Below are positions 46,894 to 57,419 of a stretch of 64,000 nucleotides of DNA, one piece after another. Source of the DNA: Leptodontidium sp. MPI-SDFR-AT-0119 (Eukaryota; Ascomycota; Leotiomycetes; Helotiales; Leptodontidiaceae); contig JAHLEZ010000001.1 in the NCBI GenBank assembly GCA_020726505.1, positions 5,022,001 to 5,086,000 of the forward strand. The letters run 5' to 3'. Within the stretch, counting starts at the first letter, position 1, and each line of letters begins with the position of its first letter. The notes under the pieces are model-generated. The model ran no database searches. It was not told the DNA's origin and worked only from the letters and a program-made list of their open reading frames with translations. The translations under genes were made by a program, and so were the position numbers.

Positions 46894-48807
46894 TCTTGAG
46901 TTCCTTGAAAGGGTAGATTCAGATGCTGTGGTGACCCAATTGAAGGGTCGTGATGGCTGGTTCGAGCTTCATTCAACATAGGGCTAGCCTGTTGCCGTTT
47001 GCCCCTATCGAGGGACTTCACTCGAATTTCTCCTAAGGCAACCAATCTTGCCCCTCATTGTCAGCTGTAAACTGGCAGGGTAGAGGTTGGTAAGATTTTC
47101 GCTGCCATTTTCCAAATTCCATGAAGATGAGGGTGTGCTGCTGGGGTTTGTCTTGGTATCTCCATCTGGGTATGAGCTCCGGAATCCTCAACCCCCCCGC
47201 ACTACCCCTCCTTGATTAAATCGGCATGTATTTAAGACAAGGGTATATTAGTAAATTAGACCTTATTAAAAATCAATTTGTAGGGGGCAGTATTAAATAA
47301 GAATTCCTCGATATCTATAAACCGGAGGCAGTGTTTAAATACACATGGAATAAAAGCATCTTGTTCTAAATTCTTAGGGATATATTTCCAACAAAATACA
47401 AAATTCTATTGTCAATCTAATTTTTTTCGGTCTACCTAATAATCTCGTACTAACGCTAACTTTCAATTTTATTATCTGATTTACTTACTACTTTATTTGA
47501 CCACAGCCCCAGCTACAATATTTCAGAACGATGGTGTGGGTAGATGGGTGGCGACTTCCAACTCTGGGCATCTTGAGCCCGCTTGATTTTGCCATATCTA
47601 GGGATAACTGTCCAATCCCTACACATTGCCAAGTATGCAAAAGAATGAGAATGCTCGTCAGAGTTTGAACTTGCAGGGTTGAATTATCCAAAGTGGCTGC
47701 AAGGTACCGCTGCGCTTATCGAGACCAAGCATGGGAGAGCTGCAGTGATCGGGATAGGAAGGCGGAACGTACCAGCTTAATCTTAATTTCACGTCACAGG
47801 ACAATATGAATTAACTTTGTAGGCTCACAGTCTGTAAGAGCATTTTATTGGATACATATCACGAGCAGGGTGGTGCGCAGAACAAAGTCGGCTCGGGTTT
47901 TCAACCATACCCCTCGACAAAGATTGAAGGGCATGGTCTGACATAGATGATGAGTAGTAATATTAGTGAGAGGCACAACTACCATATCTTTTGGATTTAT
48001 GGCAAATTTTACGAGAAGAAAGAAAAGCAACCAAAGTGGCACGGGAAAGTCGACTACCCTCAAGTGGCGTGTTTATCTTCAGAAGTCCAACCAGTGTGCA
48101 ATAACGTAAGTACAGCAGGCGGTTCGAGCTCGGCATTGGGGCTACCAGTACTCCAGTTTTGGTCGGGCGTCTCCGTCGGAAAATTTAGGCTTGATTTGTT
48201 TCCTGCAATATGATATGATTAGATATCAGGGACTTTGGTCAACCCCGCTGCATTTCAGCACTATTTGCATACATCCTTTCCTGGATCTGCCCTTTTTTAA
48301 ACGAGCTCGGGTCGATGGAAAGAGTATTCTTTCTCCGAGCCGGACGGATTTTGCACTTGCAAGTCAGCTCTGCGCCTTTGAGCCGGCATGCAGAGTGCTG
48401 TGCGGCACGGACGCTAAGGCGGTATCCTGCAGTCACCCGCACATCCCGCCGACCACGCCTGAATGAACAGGGCACCAGGGCAGACACCAGGGCGGACACC
48501 AGGACCAGGATACTTCAACCGGTCTGACAAAAGTACTCAAGATCTTGAGTGTAGTTCGACTTGGCATCACAAACACTTTAGATTATCCGGCATGAAGCTA
48601 TTGATTTTTCTATCAACTGCGGCGTAGTTTTCGGTCTGCAAACTCTGACACAACGGCGGCAATTAGAGAATGAAGCATGCTCAGGAAATCTATTGCCCTT
48701 GTTCCATATAACTGCTACCTATTCAGTTCTCAAAAAGCATTCAGACCAGCCAAGTTCTCACTGCTTGATCACTTTGATTTGAAGTGTCCTCAAACACCAT
48801 ATTCAAG
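46894..48807. other. long divergent promoter of the two LysM genes
   Basis: 1.9 kb between start codons, no gene supported. An AT-rich block at about 47211-47480 stands out. A short imperfect tandem of ACACCAGGGC-like units lies at 48470-48509. Both LysM promoters must be here. Confidence 0.45.
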
Positions 48808-50126
48808 ATGAGGTTCACACAGTTTGTCGTTGCCTTTGTTTTGCCCTGCCTCGCCTTCGCGCAGCAATATACAATTCCACCACCAACTACAGCGCCAGCA
48901 GATACGATCCTGGACTGTACCAATTGGCAGGTTGGTGCCAGCGGTGATACATGCGCCCTCCTCGCCGATACCAACGGCATCACTCTACAACAACTATACC
49001 GCTACGTAAGTCAAGCCCATCCTCGAGAGCGAGTATCACTCATTGATGTAAATAGAACCCATCGCTTGTATCGAACTGCAATATTCAATCGGGTATATCT
49101 TATTGCGTGGAAGAGAACTTCTCAATCCCTCCTACTGAGACCACAACCAGCACCACAACTTCTGCAACTGGCATTCCTACTCCAACTCCAGTGCAGCCTC
49201 CAGGACCTATCTCCGGTTGCAATAAATTTTACTTCGTCGCTTCTGGCACCACTTGCAGTGAATTACTGAGCGTGAATGGCATCACTATTGCACAGCTCTT
49301 TGCTTGGAATAGCGGTGTCAAAGCCGATTGTTCAGGTCTTTGGGCAGAGGTTTACGTCTGCGTCGGTGTCCCAGGAACATCAACAACCACTACGTCAAAG
49401 CCATCAACCACAACTCCGGCCAACGGTATCGTGACCCCATCTCCAACACAACCGCCATCAATAGTCAGCAATTGCAACAAGTTCCATTTCGTTGCGGAGG
49501 GAACCACTTGCTCAGCCATTCTGAGCCAGTATGGTATCACGGTAGCGCAGCTATTTGCCTGGAATAGTGGAGTCAAGGCCGACTGCTCTGGACTGTGGTC
49601 AAATGTCTACGTGTGTGTTGGCGTCATTGGAGCAACCATTACCAGTAGTCGAACCAGCACCACAACCGTAGGTGGAATCGTAACGCCGACCCCAACACAG
49701 CCGGGGATGATTGATAGCTGCGACAAATTCCAATTTGCTTCAACAGGAACATCTTGCAGCGCCATTCTCAGTCAGAATAGTTTATCATTAGCACAGTTCT
49801 TTGCTTGGAATAGTGGGGTCAAAGCGGATTGTAGTGGCATGTGGGCAGAGGTCTATGTTTGCGTTCATGCTAAGACTGGCGTCATTGCAACCACGACATT
49901 GAAAACAACCACTACCACCGCAGGCAATGGGATTGCAACCCCTACTCCAACAATGCCTGGAATGGTAACAAACTGTAAGAGGTTCTACAAGGTGGTTTCA
50001 GGGGACAGTTGCGATGCCATTGTCAGCAAGACAGGTGTCACCAAGGCGAACATCATTGCTTGGAACACGCAGGTTGGGTCAGCTTGTGCTGTTTGGCTCG
50101 ACTACTACATTTGTATTGGGCTGTAA
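48808..50126 (+). CDS. secreted LysM protein with tandem LysM repeats
   Basis: Exons 48808-49005 and 49056-50126 give 422 residues. The signal peptide is 1-18 (MRFTQFVVAFVLPCLAFA). One degenerate LysM lies at about 36-85 (GASGDTCALLADTNGITL). Four LysM units then start near residues 121, 206, 288 and 373 with a period of 82-85. The middle three share FAWNSGVKADCSG(L/M)W and (V)YVCV almost unchanged. Thr/Pro linkers with TPTPTQP separate them. It has no other domain, as in LysM effectors that bind chitin fragments and block host chitin sensing, or in wall-shielding proteins. It is divergent from the larger LysM gene. The near-identical units point to recent internal duplication. Confidence 0.9.
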
Positions 50127-51305
50127 GGAGATGGTACTATCATTGAATGGGGATTTGGCTTCACAAATTGGACGTAGATGCTGTACAGTGGATTCGCAGT
50201 GGGTTGCAGTGGAAATGATAGAGCCTGGAGAAACCATCGAAATGTTATTAATGTAGATACTTTTATACAAGCATTGAATGATTGAGGAATTTCTGAGTCG
50301 TTCGTCTCTCTTATTCACGCTCAAAGATACCTCGGTTTCCGCTTCCAATAATATTTAGCTCTGTTGACTTTTCGCTTAGCGCTCGGCTCTCCCTGAAATT
50401 CAAACAGGCCCTCGCTTCAGGGTGCTGAAACAGAGCAGCTTCACCATTATTTATGAAAACCTCGGGATGTGGCAAACGTGACTATAGATTTGTACTCCTA
50501 ATCCTATAGGTTGCTCTATTGTATACCTGGGTTCGAAAATTCTTACAGCGCTCTTAGCTTGCTGGGTGGTTCGTCCTAACAAAAACTTACAGCTTCCAAA
50601 AGCTCGCTTACGGAGCAGTCACAGGGACTTTAAAATAGCTTTTTTTTTCAGCACAAAAGTACTTCCACACTCAAGTCAAATTCAACAGATACATGCAGCA
50701 GTAGGAGCCGCACTTTTTAATGTTTCTGGTATGATTCTAGTTGAACCTCGGCTCCCTTCACTTTCTTGTATCTCGGAGCTTCGGACAAAATCGGCATCTG
50801 CAAACTCGGAGTCAGCATTTTCGGCACACGGCAACCACCCCAGCCAAAAAGAAGAAATAAAAAAGACGCATCCAGGAGGGTTTCCGATTCATCGCCGGAC
50901 TGGCTCGCTTCATCATCCACCGCATCCCTGTACATCCATCACTCATGAGGAAAAGGTAACTCAACCAAGTCGCTTACTATGCAGCGATTGACATCATTTG
51001 TCTCGAATGCGCATATGGAGGTATCTCTCAAACGCCTTCTCAGCCTCGCGCATCTCGGCATGGTGGATTAATCCCTCGTAATTGTGGGCGGGATGATAGA
51101 GATATCTGTGAATTGGAACTTTTGATGGCTTTTATATAAGGAGGCGATGGCCGGACGAGAATGGATTTTCAACAGTCAACATTGTGTGCCTCGCCTGCCA
51201 AAAGCATCATTTCCCCAATTTGCATCCCATCGCCTGCAACAAGCGTCAATCCATTGAATTTCCCCTTTCATACCCAATTAGCTTTGAGTTCGTGCGCCGA
51301 TCATC
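50127..51305. other. intergenic, no gene seen
   Basis: 1.18 kb between two plus-strand genes. An open frame at 50566-50991 was rejected. A TATATAA near 51133 is listed separately. Confidence 0.45.
51133..51139 (+). promoter_or_regulatory. TATA-like box of the MFS gene
   Basis: TATATAA lies 167 nt before the start codon of the 12-helix transporter, followed by a C/A-rich leader. Position and sequence fit a core promoter. Confidence 0.35.
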
Positions 51306-53082
51306 ATGTCCTCAAATACACAGTCATCAGCCCCTGAGGCTCCTATCGAACACCAACATACAAACAACCTCACAAGATCCGAAACACGACAAACACTAAC
51401 GTCGCTTGGTGTGACGGAGAACATTCCTCCGCTTGATTTCAATTACCCGGATGTAGGACGTGAGGATGATCCTGTGTTTCCCGAAGAATACACCCTCGAG
51501 ACCGCAACTGGATTCGTACCCGAAGAAGCCCTCGAACAAATACGAACAAGGGCTACTGTCCGGTCAAGAACGAATGGACAACGACATAGACTCCCTGCTG
51601 CTGAGAGCGGGAGTGAGGGAGATCTGGAAAAGGGATCCGAGCAACATGAGTTCGTCACATTCACATTCGCAGACTCCGAGAACCCACAGAATTGGCCCAA
51701 CCTGTACCGATGGTATGTCACGATGGTTGTCTCCATGCTCGTTGTTTGCGTTGCCTATGGTTCTGCCATTGTTACTGGTGGTCTTGGGTTGATCGAAGAA
51801 AAGTACGATGTTTCTCTGGAAGTGGCCATCCTCACTTGCTCCATAATGGTTTGCGGTTTTGCTGTCGGCCCACTCCTCTGGTCCCCGCTATCCGAAATCA
51901 TCGGTCGTCGGCCAGTATATATCATTTCCCTGTCGCTCTATGTCATCTTCAACATCCCATGCGCACTTTCTCCCAACATCGGCGGCTTGCTCGTCTGCAG
52001 ATTCCTTTGCGGCGTCTTCTCTAGTTCGGGTCTCTCGTTGGCTGGTGGCACAATTGCAGACATATGGTACGTCCTCCTTTGCCACGCTTCATACTCCTGT
52101 GAAATTGCACACTAACGTTTTGATTAGGAATATCGAGGAACGAGGAACTGCCATCGCATACTTCGCAGCAGCTCCCTACTGTGGTCCAGTTCTAGGTCCC
52201 ATCGTATGCGGATGGATCAATGTCGGCACAGGCCGCCTAGATCTATTCTTCTGGGTCAACATGGCCTTCGCAGGAGTCGTTTTGATCGTCGTTGGAATGA
52301 TTCCCGAGACCTACGCACCTGTTATCCTCAAACGCCGCGCCGCAAAACTCCGCGTCGAGATGAAAAACCCCAACATCATAACCGAGCAAGAGAAAGTCAA
52401 ACTCACCCTCCACGACATCATCCGCACCAGTCTCATCCGTCCCATCACCATGATCCTCACCGAACCCGTCCTCGACCTCATGTGCATGTACATCGTACTA
52501 ATCTACGCTATGCTTTACGCATTTTTCTTCGCCTATCCTGTCATCTTCACAAAACTGTATCATTACAACGATGGACAGGTCGGTCTCATGTTCATCCCGA
52601 TCCTGATCGGAGCCGGCTTCGCCCTCATCGCAACCCCATTCATCGAAAAGCAATTCCGCGGCATCTGCCACAAACGCGCTCCAACTCCTGAAGATCGTCT
52701 GATCGGTGCACTAATCGGCTCGCCTTTCATTCCCGTTTCTCTCTTCATCCTCGGCGCCACTTCATACAAAGGTATCATCTGGGTTGGTCCTGCATCATCT
52801 GGAATTGCCTTTGGCTTCGGTATGGTGCTTTGCTATTATTCTGTTAATAATTATATCATCGATTCGTATCAGAAATTCGCGGCGTCGGCATTGGCGGCGA
52901 AGGTTTTCCTCAGATCCGGGGGTGGTGCTGCGTTCCCGTTGTTTACTACGCAGATGTATGACCGCTTGGGCTTGCAATGGGCTTCGTGGTTGTTGGCATT
53001 CATTGGATTGGCGATGGTGTTGATCCCTTATTGTTTCTATTATTTTGGAGCGAAGTTGAGGGCGAAGATGGGTAAGAAGTAG
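51306..53082 (+). CDS. MFS transporter, DHA1 type (12 helices)
   Basis: Exons 51306-52066 and 52128-53082 give 571 residues; the intron falls within the codon of W in ADIWNIEERG. A cytosolic N-terminus of about 130 residues ends in the fungal DHA1 signature ENPQNWP. Motif A is at GPLLWSPLSEIIGRRPVY, motif C at YFAAAPYCGPVLGPIVCGW. The central loop carries ETYAPVILKRRAAKLR, a sequence shared by polyamine/drug transporters of the Tpo1/Flu1-like group. The C-terminal half has the usual helices and ends in KLRAKMGKK. It is expected in the plasma membrane exporting small molecules by proton antiport; substrate unknown. No link to the chitin cluster is evident beyond proximity. Confidence 0.92.
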
Positions 53083-53816
53083 ACTTTGTTTGATGGGAAG
53101 ATAGAGGAAGAGGATGGCATTGGTGGGGAGGAAATGAGTTTTGCATATTGGATCGGCGTATTTTTTGTTTATTATTATTTTTTCAGCCAGGGCCAATATT
53201 GTATGATCTTGGGTGTTTGTAAGTTAGGATGGACATGAGATTGGAACGAGGGGTATTTGGGTTTGTGGCGTTTGGCATAGAAAAGCAAGCAACTAGGTGC
53301 GCAATAATAGCTACTCCGAATAGTCATCCAATGATGTCTCCCCATTATAATTATCCAGCGGCCTTCCAGCACATTGCTGTTATAACATTTTAAGCTCCGA
53401 TTTTCCAACCCCCAAGTTCCGAGCGTATTATGCATGCTTGCTCATCTTTTTCATTCTGTTAAGCAATTTGGGAAAGGAAAGCACTGGTAAGCAGAAGGGC
53501 AGTCGACGAGCAGATCTAGCATTGAATATTCTTTGGAAGAAAATTTTGCAAAGCTTCTTTGACTTGTGCTCCTCTCGATCCAGCTATTATATATCTTATC
53601 CTACACATAATTTCCTGGCGCTCGCTGTTTGAACTTCCTGTCCTGTCCTTTCCTGTCCTATACATGATATCGAGACAAAAATAACCAAGCTCGCTATGAA
53701 TATTCTGCCCAGACGAAGACATAACTCATAAATCATACCATCAAAACCTTCATCATCATGAAAGAAACAAACCCCATAGAAGCGCACACCTCAAACCAGG
53801 GCAGAGAAGCCATCGA
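53083..53816. other. convergent 3' region
   Basis: 734 bp between the ends of the MFS gene and the next minus-strand gene. Tandem CCTGTCCT-like units occur around 53640-53660. No gene seen. Confidence 0.45.
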
Positions 53817-56425
53817 TCACAGCCCCTCGGCCGCCTCAGTCAAAACGTTAATCAAACTCGCAGCCGCACCGCCAATACCCGCAGCCGTCATATGTTCCTT
53901 CCATCGACTACCCTTCTGAACTGTTGGCGGTGGACGATCTCTCTGGTGACCCCGCTCATTAGGTCTTGATGATTTAGATGTCGATGGATGACGTCTCCTT
54001 TCCCTCTCTCTTTCTCCTCCTCTTTCTCTCCGTTCGTGATCCCGCTCTCGTCTGTCATGTTCACGCTCGTGGTCTCGCTCGCGGTCTCGCTCTCGCTCCC
54101 TTTCGCGGTCTCGGTCTCGACTCTTCTCCCTATTGTATCCTTTTTCGTTGTGCGATGATGGGCCATTCCAACCATCTCGACTGCCTTGACTCCAGAGCGG
54201 GCTTGGTGGTAGAGGCGAACCGTATTGATTCGGATAGCCTGATACAGGAACGCCTGCATTGCTACTCGCGTAACTCCTTGGTGGCTTTGGCCGTCTCTTG
54301 CTACCAATGCCTCTATCCCGGACATGATCATCAGAGTCCTCTGAATCGGATGGGGAAGAGGAGGATGGCGTGTCTCTTCCATTGCGATTCCGGTGCGAGA
54401 AGGAAACACGAGGAGACGTGGAGAAGGAGGGGATCGGCATTGGGATTGGAACTGGAACTGGAATGGGAAGGGTTGTCGGACGTGGTGGTTGGGGTGGTGC
54501 TTGGTTGGAACTTGGTGGTTGAGGTGTCGATTGTGTGCGTTGATGTTGTTGATGCCTGGCTTCACGAAGAGCGTGAGAGCGTGAGGCTAGGGATTCGATC
54601 TCGGCTCTACTGAGGACACCGAGAACAGCTACGAAATCCGGACGACTATTTCAGAGGTGTAAGTCAATGATTCTTAGACAGACGAATGAGAACTTACGCT
54701 TCATAACGTCTCCCATCCTGCTGCAGGACTTCAGGGGACACAAGCCGCCGATTGATCTTTGTCCATTTCGCATCGGGAGCTATCTCGTTCCCATGCTCAT
54801 CCGGAGCAAGTTTGATAGGAATGTTCAGTCTCGGACTCGTAGCTAAACTGTCAATCGACGTCCTTGGATTCGAAGATGGAGGTATAGAAATGACCATTGC
54901 GCCTGTCCCAGATGGTGAAGTGCCATATTCGATTGACTTTCTCTGTCGCTGCGCCATGGAGCGCACAGCGCCATCGTCCCCAAATGAACCACGACTACTT
55001 CTATAGCTTGATGGTGAGATGGATCGGAGAGTGAGAGCCTGGCTGGCTGCCAGCAGGTCGGTGGTTCGTATTACGAGACCCACTTCAGGTCGTTTGGACG
55101 AAGTCTCACTGTCGGTATCGGAGTCAGAACCGCTGGTATTGTAATACTGTATCTCTTTCACATCTTTTTCATCGGACGACGTGACAAGGCGGGGGACTGG
55201 GGATGGACGTCTCTGGCTGTTGCCACTTGCTCGTCTGTTTCGAGGAGTGTTGGGATCACTGTGGAATATCAGTTATTGCTTTCATGATCATTAGAAGTTC
55301 CCTTACAGTTGTTTGGCCAGCTCCCTACTGGGTTCCTCTGTTCGGGTTTCCGGCTTCCGTCGTTCCGTTTTGATCGACTGAGGGAATTTCATGTTTTCTT
55401 CTCGTACGACCATCTCTTTCGCGGTACTATCATCAGTAGCAGCGCCGATCGAGCTGAAAGATGGTGGTGCATCAACAGACGATCCAGTTCGGACGGCATC
55501 CAACCAACGCTGTGGATTGACTCCCGTAGTGTGAGGAGGCGTATGTGGATTGGGGGAGACATCATCCAGTAAACCCTTTTGGTCAATTTCTCGAATATAT
55601 GCTCGGAGAACCTCCTAGAAGGCCCAAAATCAGCTTTACATTCAGTATGCACCAGGGTAGCCCATACCTTGTGTTGCTGGAGCACATCACTTGAAAACCC
55701 TTCTGAGATCAACTCCCTGCGAAATTGCTTCCAAACCTCTCGATCATCATCCTCATAGCTCGTTAAAACACTTCCATCTCGCCGTGGTGGCGCCATCCTT
55801 TTCGCAATCCCATCAACTTTGTCAAGAATAACATCCAGCTGACCTCCTTGGTTGTCCAGCACCTGCGCCATCTTACCGGACTCGTGTAACTGTATTGTGT
55901 CCAGGAATAATGTCAAGCTCGTCTTGTGACTTATGAGTTTTACGCGTATCGTGCCTAATGTATCCATCTCATTGCTACCGAATCGAACTTTATCCCATAA
56001 TATGCGTGTACTGCTTGGAGAGGAGCTAGCGCTTGAGAGGCGGCCGTATTTCTGGAGGAGGCCATCGAGTTGACGCAGCGTGAAATCGCAGTCTCCGATT
56101 ATAGGGGCAAGTTGACGACCCCATATCGATTGATCGCGATTCAGTAGTGATTCGGGGGCTTGGACTTCGTATTTTAGATGTCGAAGAACTGTGTGAAGAC
56201 CTGGTGTTGTCAGATATTGCGTGAGGGGATTGTTGGCGAATACCACCAGCTCCAAAACTATAAATGAAGAAAACGGTTCATCCTCGCAAAGAAAAGATAG
56301 CACATACCCCTGACCTCGCGACTGATCTCATCATATTCCCCTCCCGCATCTCTGCACTTGCGATATAACGCTTTGCAGAAAGTAACGACGATTATAATAT
56401 CCGAGGGCGATGCGCCGAAACTCAT
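53817..56425 (-). CDS. large fungal protein with RD/RE low-complexity tail
   Basis: Exons 56425-56308, 56200-55668, 55614-55307, 55258-54698 and 54645-53817 give 782 residues. The N-terminus (MSFGASPSDIIIVVTFCKAL) and EVRGLHTVLRHLKYEV match the fungal helical N-terminal domain often placed before STAND or ankyrin regions, but no NTPase or repeat domain follows. The middle is Ser/Pro-rich and polar. A region from about 507 (RPDFVAVLGVLSRAEIESL) leads to a Pro/Gln stretch. An Arg-Asp/Arg-Glu dipeptide-rich segment follows (about 670-720), then a hydrophobic end (AAGIGGAAASLINVLTEAAEGL). An alternative acceptor at 56260 for exon 2 would add 20 residues in frame. Function unknown; the RD/RE tract recalls nuclear RNA-associated proteins. 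Confidence 0.75.
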
Positions 56426-57419
56426 TCTGGATCGTCCCCCGCAAAAACAAGATCTGCTTGGACTTCTTTCTTCGTTGGAATCGAATATACTATACAACAC
56501 TCATGGTGCACGGGTGCGCTGGTTCGGTGATCCCACTTGTCGTCAGTTGGTCGTGGACAGGCTTCGGACCCCGCGAAAATGATCTGGATGCCTCGTCCCA
56601 AGAGCGGATAGACTGGGTATATACTTGGCAGGTAAACAAGGCGAACGGACGTAAGAATAAGAAAATAATACACCGGGGCTGTCGCAGGAGATGGGAGAGG
56701 AGAGAAGGAAGCAAGGCTGTAGATGAGGAATAGGTAGCAATGAAAAGAAGCAGTGACGTCGAGATAGCGCGCTGGCAGAAGCAGGGAGGGCTGGCTGATT
56801 GATGCAGCGGCGGGGTAATTCATACCGCAGTCCAGGATGGTGTAGTCAAGTCCGTGCAGGGCTGGTAGTGCCGGTTATTTTCATTGGGGGATGTTGATCG
56901 GCCTGTGTCACGAACTCAGTGGCGCAGCTACTCGGTGGAGATAGCCTCAGCCTCGTTAGGGGATCGTTGGGATGTGCTGATAGGATCGCTAGATGGGATG
57001 AAAGTGATTGGGAGAGCTGCATGACACTACTGCAGATGAGAGTGGCTAGAAGACTTTTTTGTAGGACAAAATTTCGTTGACTGGGCTGGGAAATCTGGAG
57101 AGTTTTGAGAGGATGCTCCTACCCGAAAAAGACTGACTAGAACATTGACGGGCACGGGAATGTGGACAAGCTTTTGGGAGAGACGGCCTCTACAAGGACA
57201 GTTGGATGTTGGGAGAGAAAAGGGCGAGAAATTTTTGAAAGAGAACCAATTTGTGCGAGCAAGAACACGAGATTGCAAATAGAGTGGCAAGAAAACTGCG
57301 AGCAGATGAGATTTCAATGTGGGTGCAGCGTTTGGGGATTGTGCCAAGAAACATTGCATTGGTGGCGACAACAATCGAGGAATGAGTTTTCATTATAGAG
57401 CGATCTTTGACAGAACTTT
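56426..57419. other. intergenic, no gene seen
   Basis: 994 bp between two minus-strand genes. Overlapping open frames at 56422-56823 and 57027-57374 are unlike proteins. Promoter of the RD/RE-tail gene and the Utp8 3' UTR are expected. Confidence 0.45.

Noticed and set aside
50566..50991. 141-codon open frame on the plus strand
   Set aside because: Intergenic, low-complexity composition and no motif.
53978..54613. 211-codon open frame on the plus strand
   Set aside because: Antisense shadow of the RD/RE dipeptide tract of the minus-strand gene.
56200..56303. Acceptor at 56260 for exon 2 of the RD/RE-tail gene
   Set aside because: It is in frame but adds 20 residues that break the EVRGLHTVLRHL segment; kept as an alternative only.
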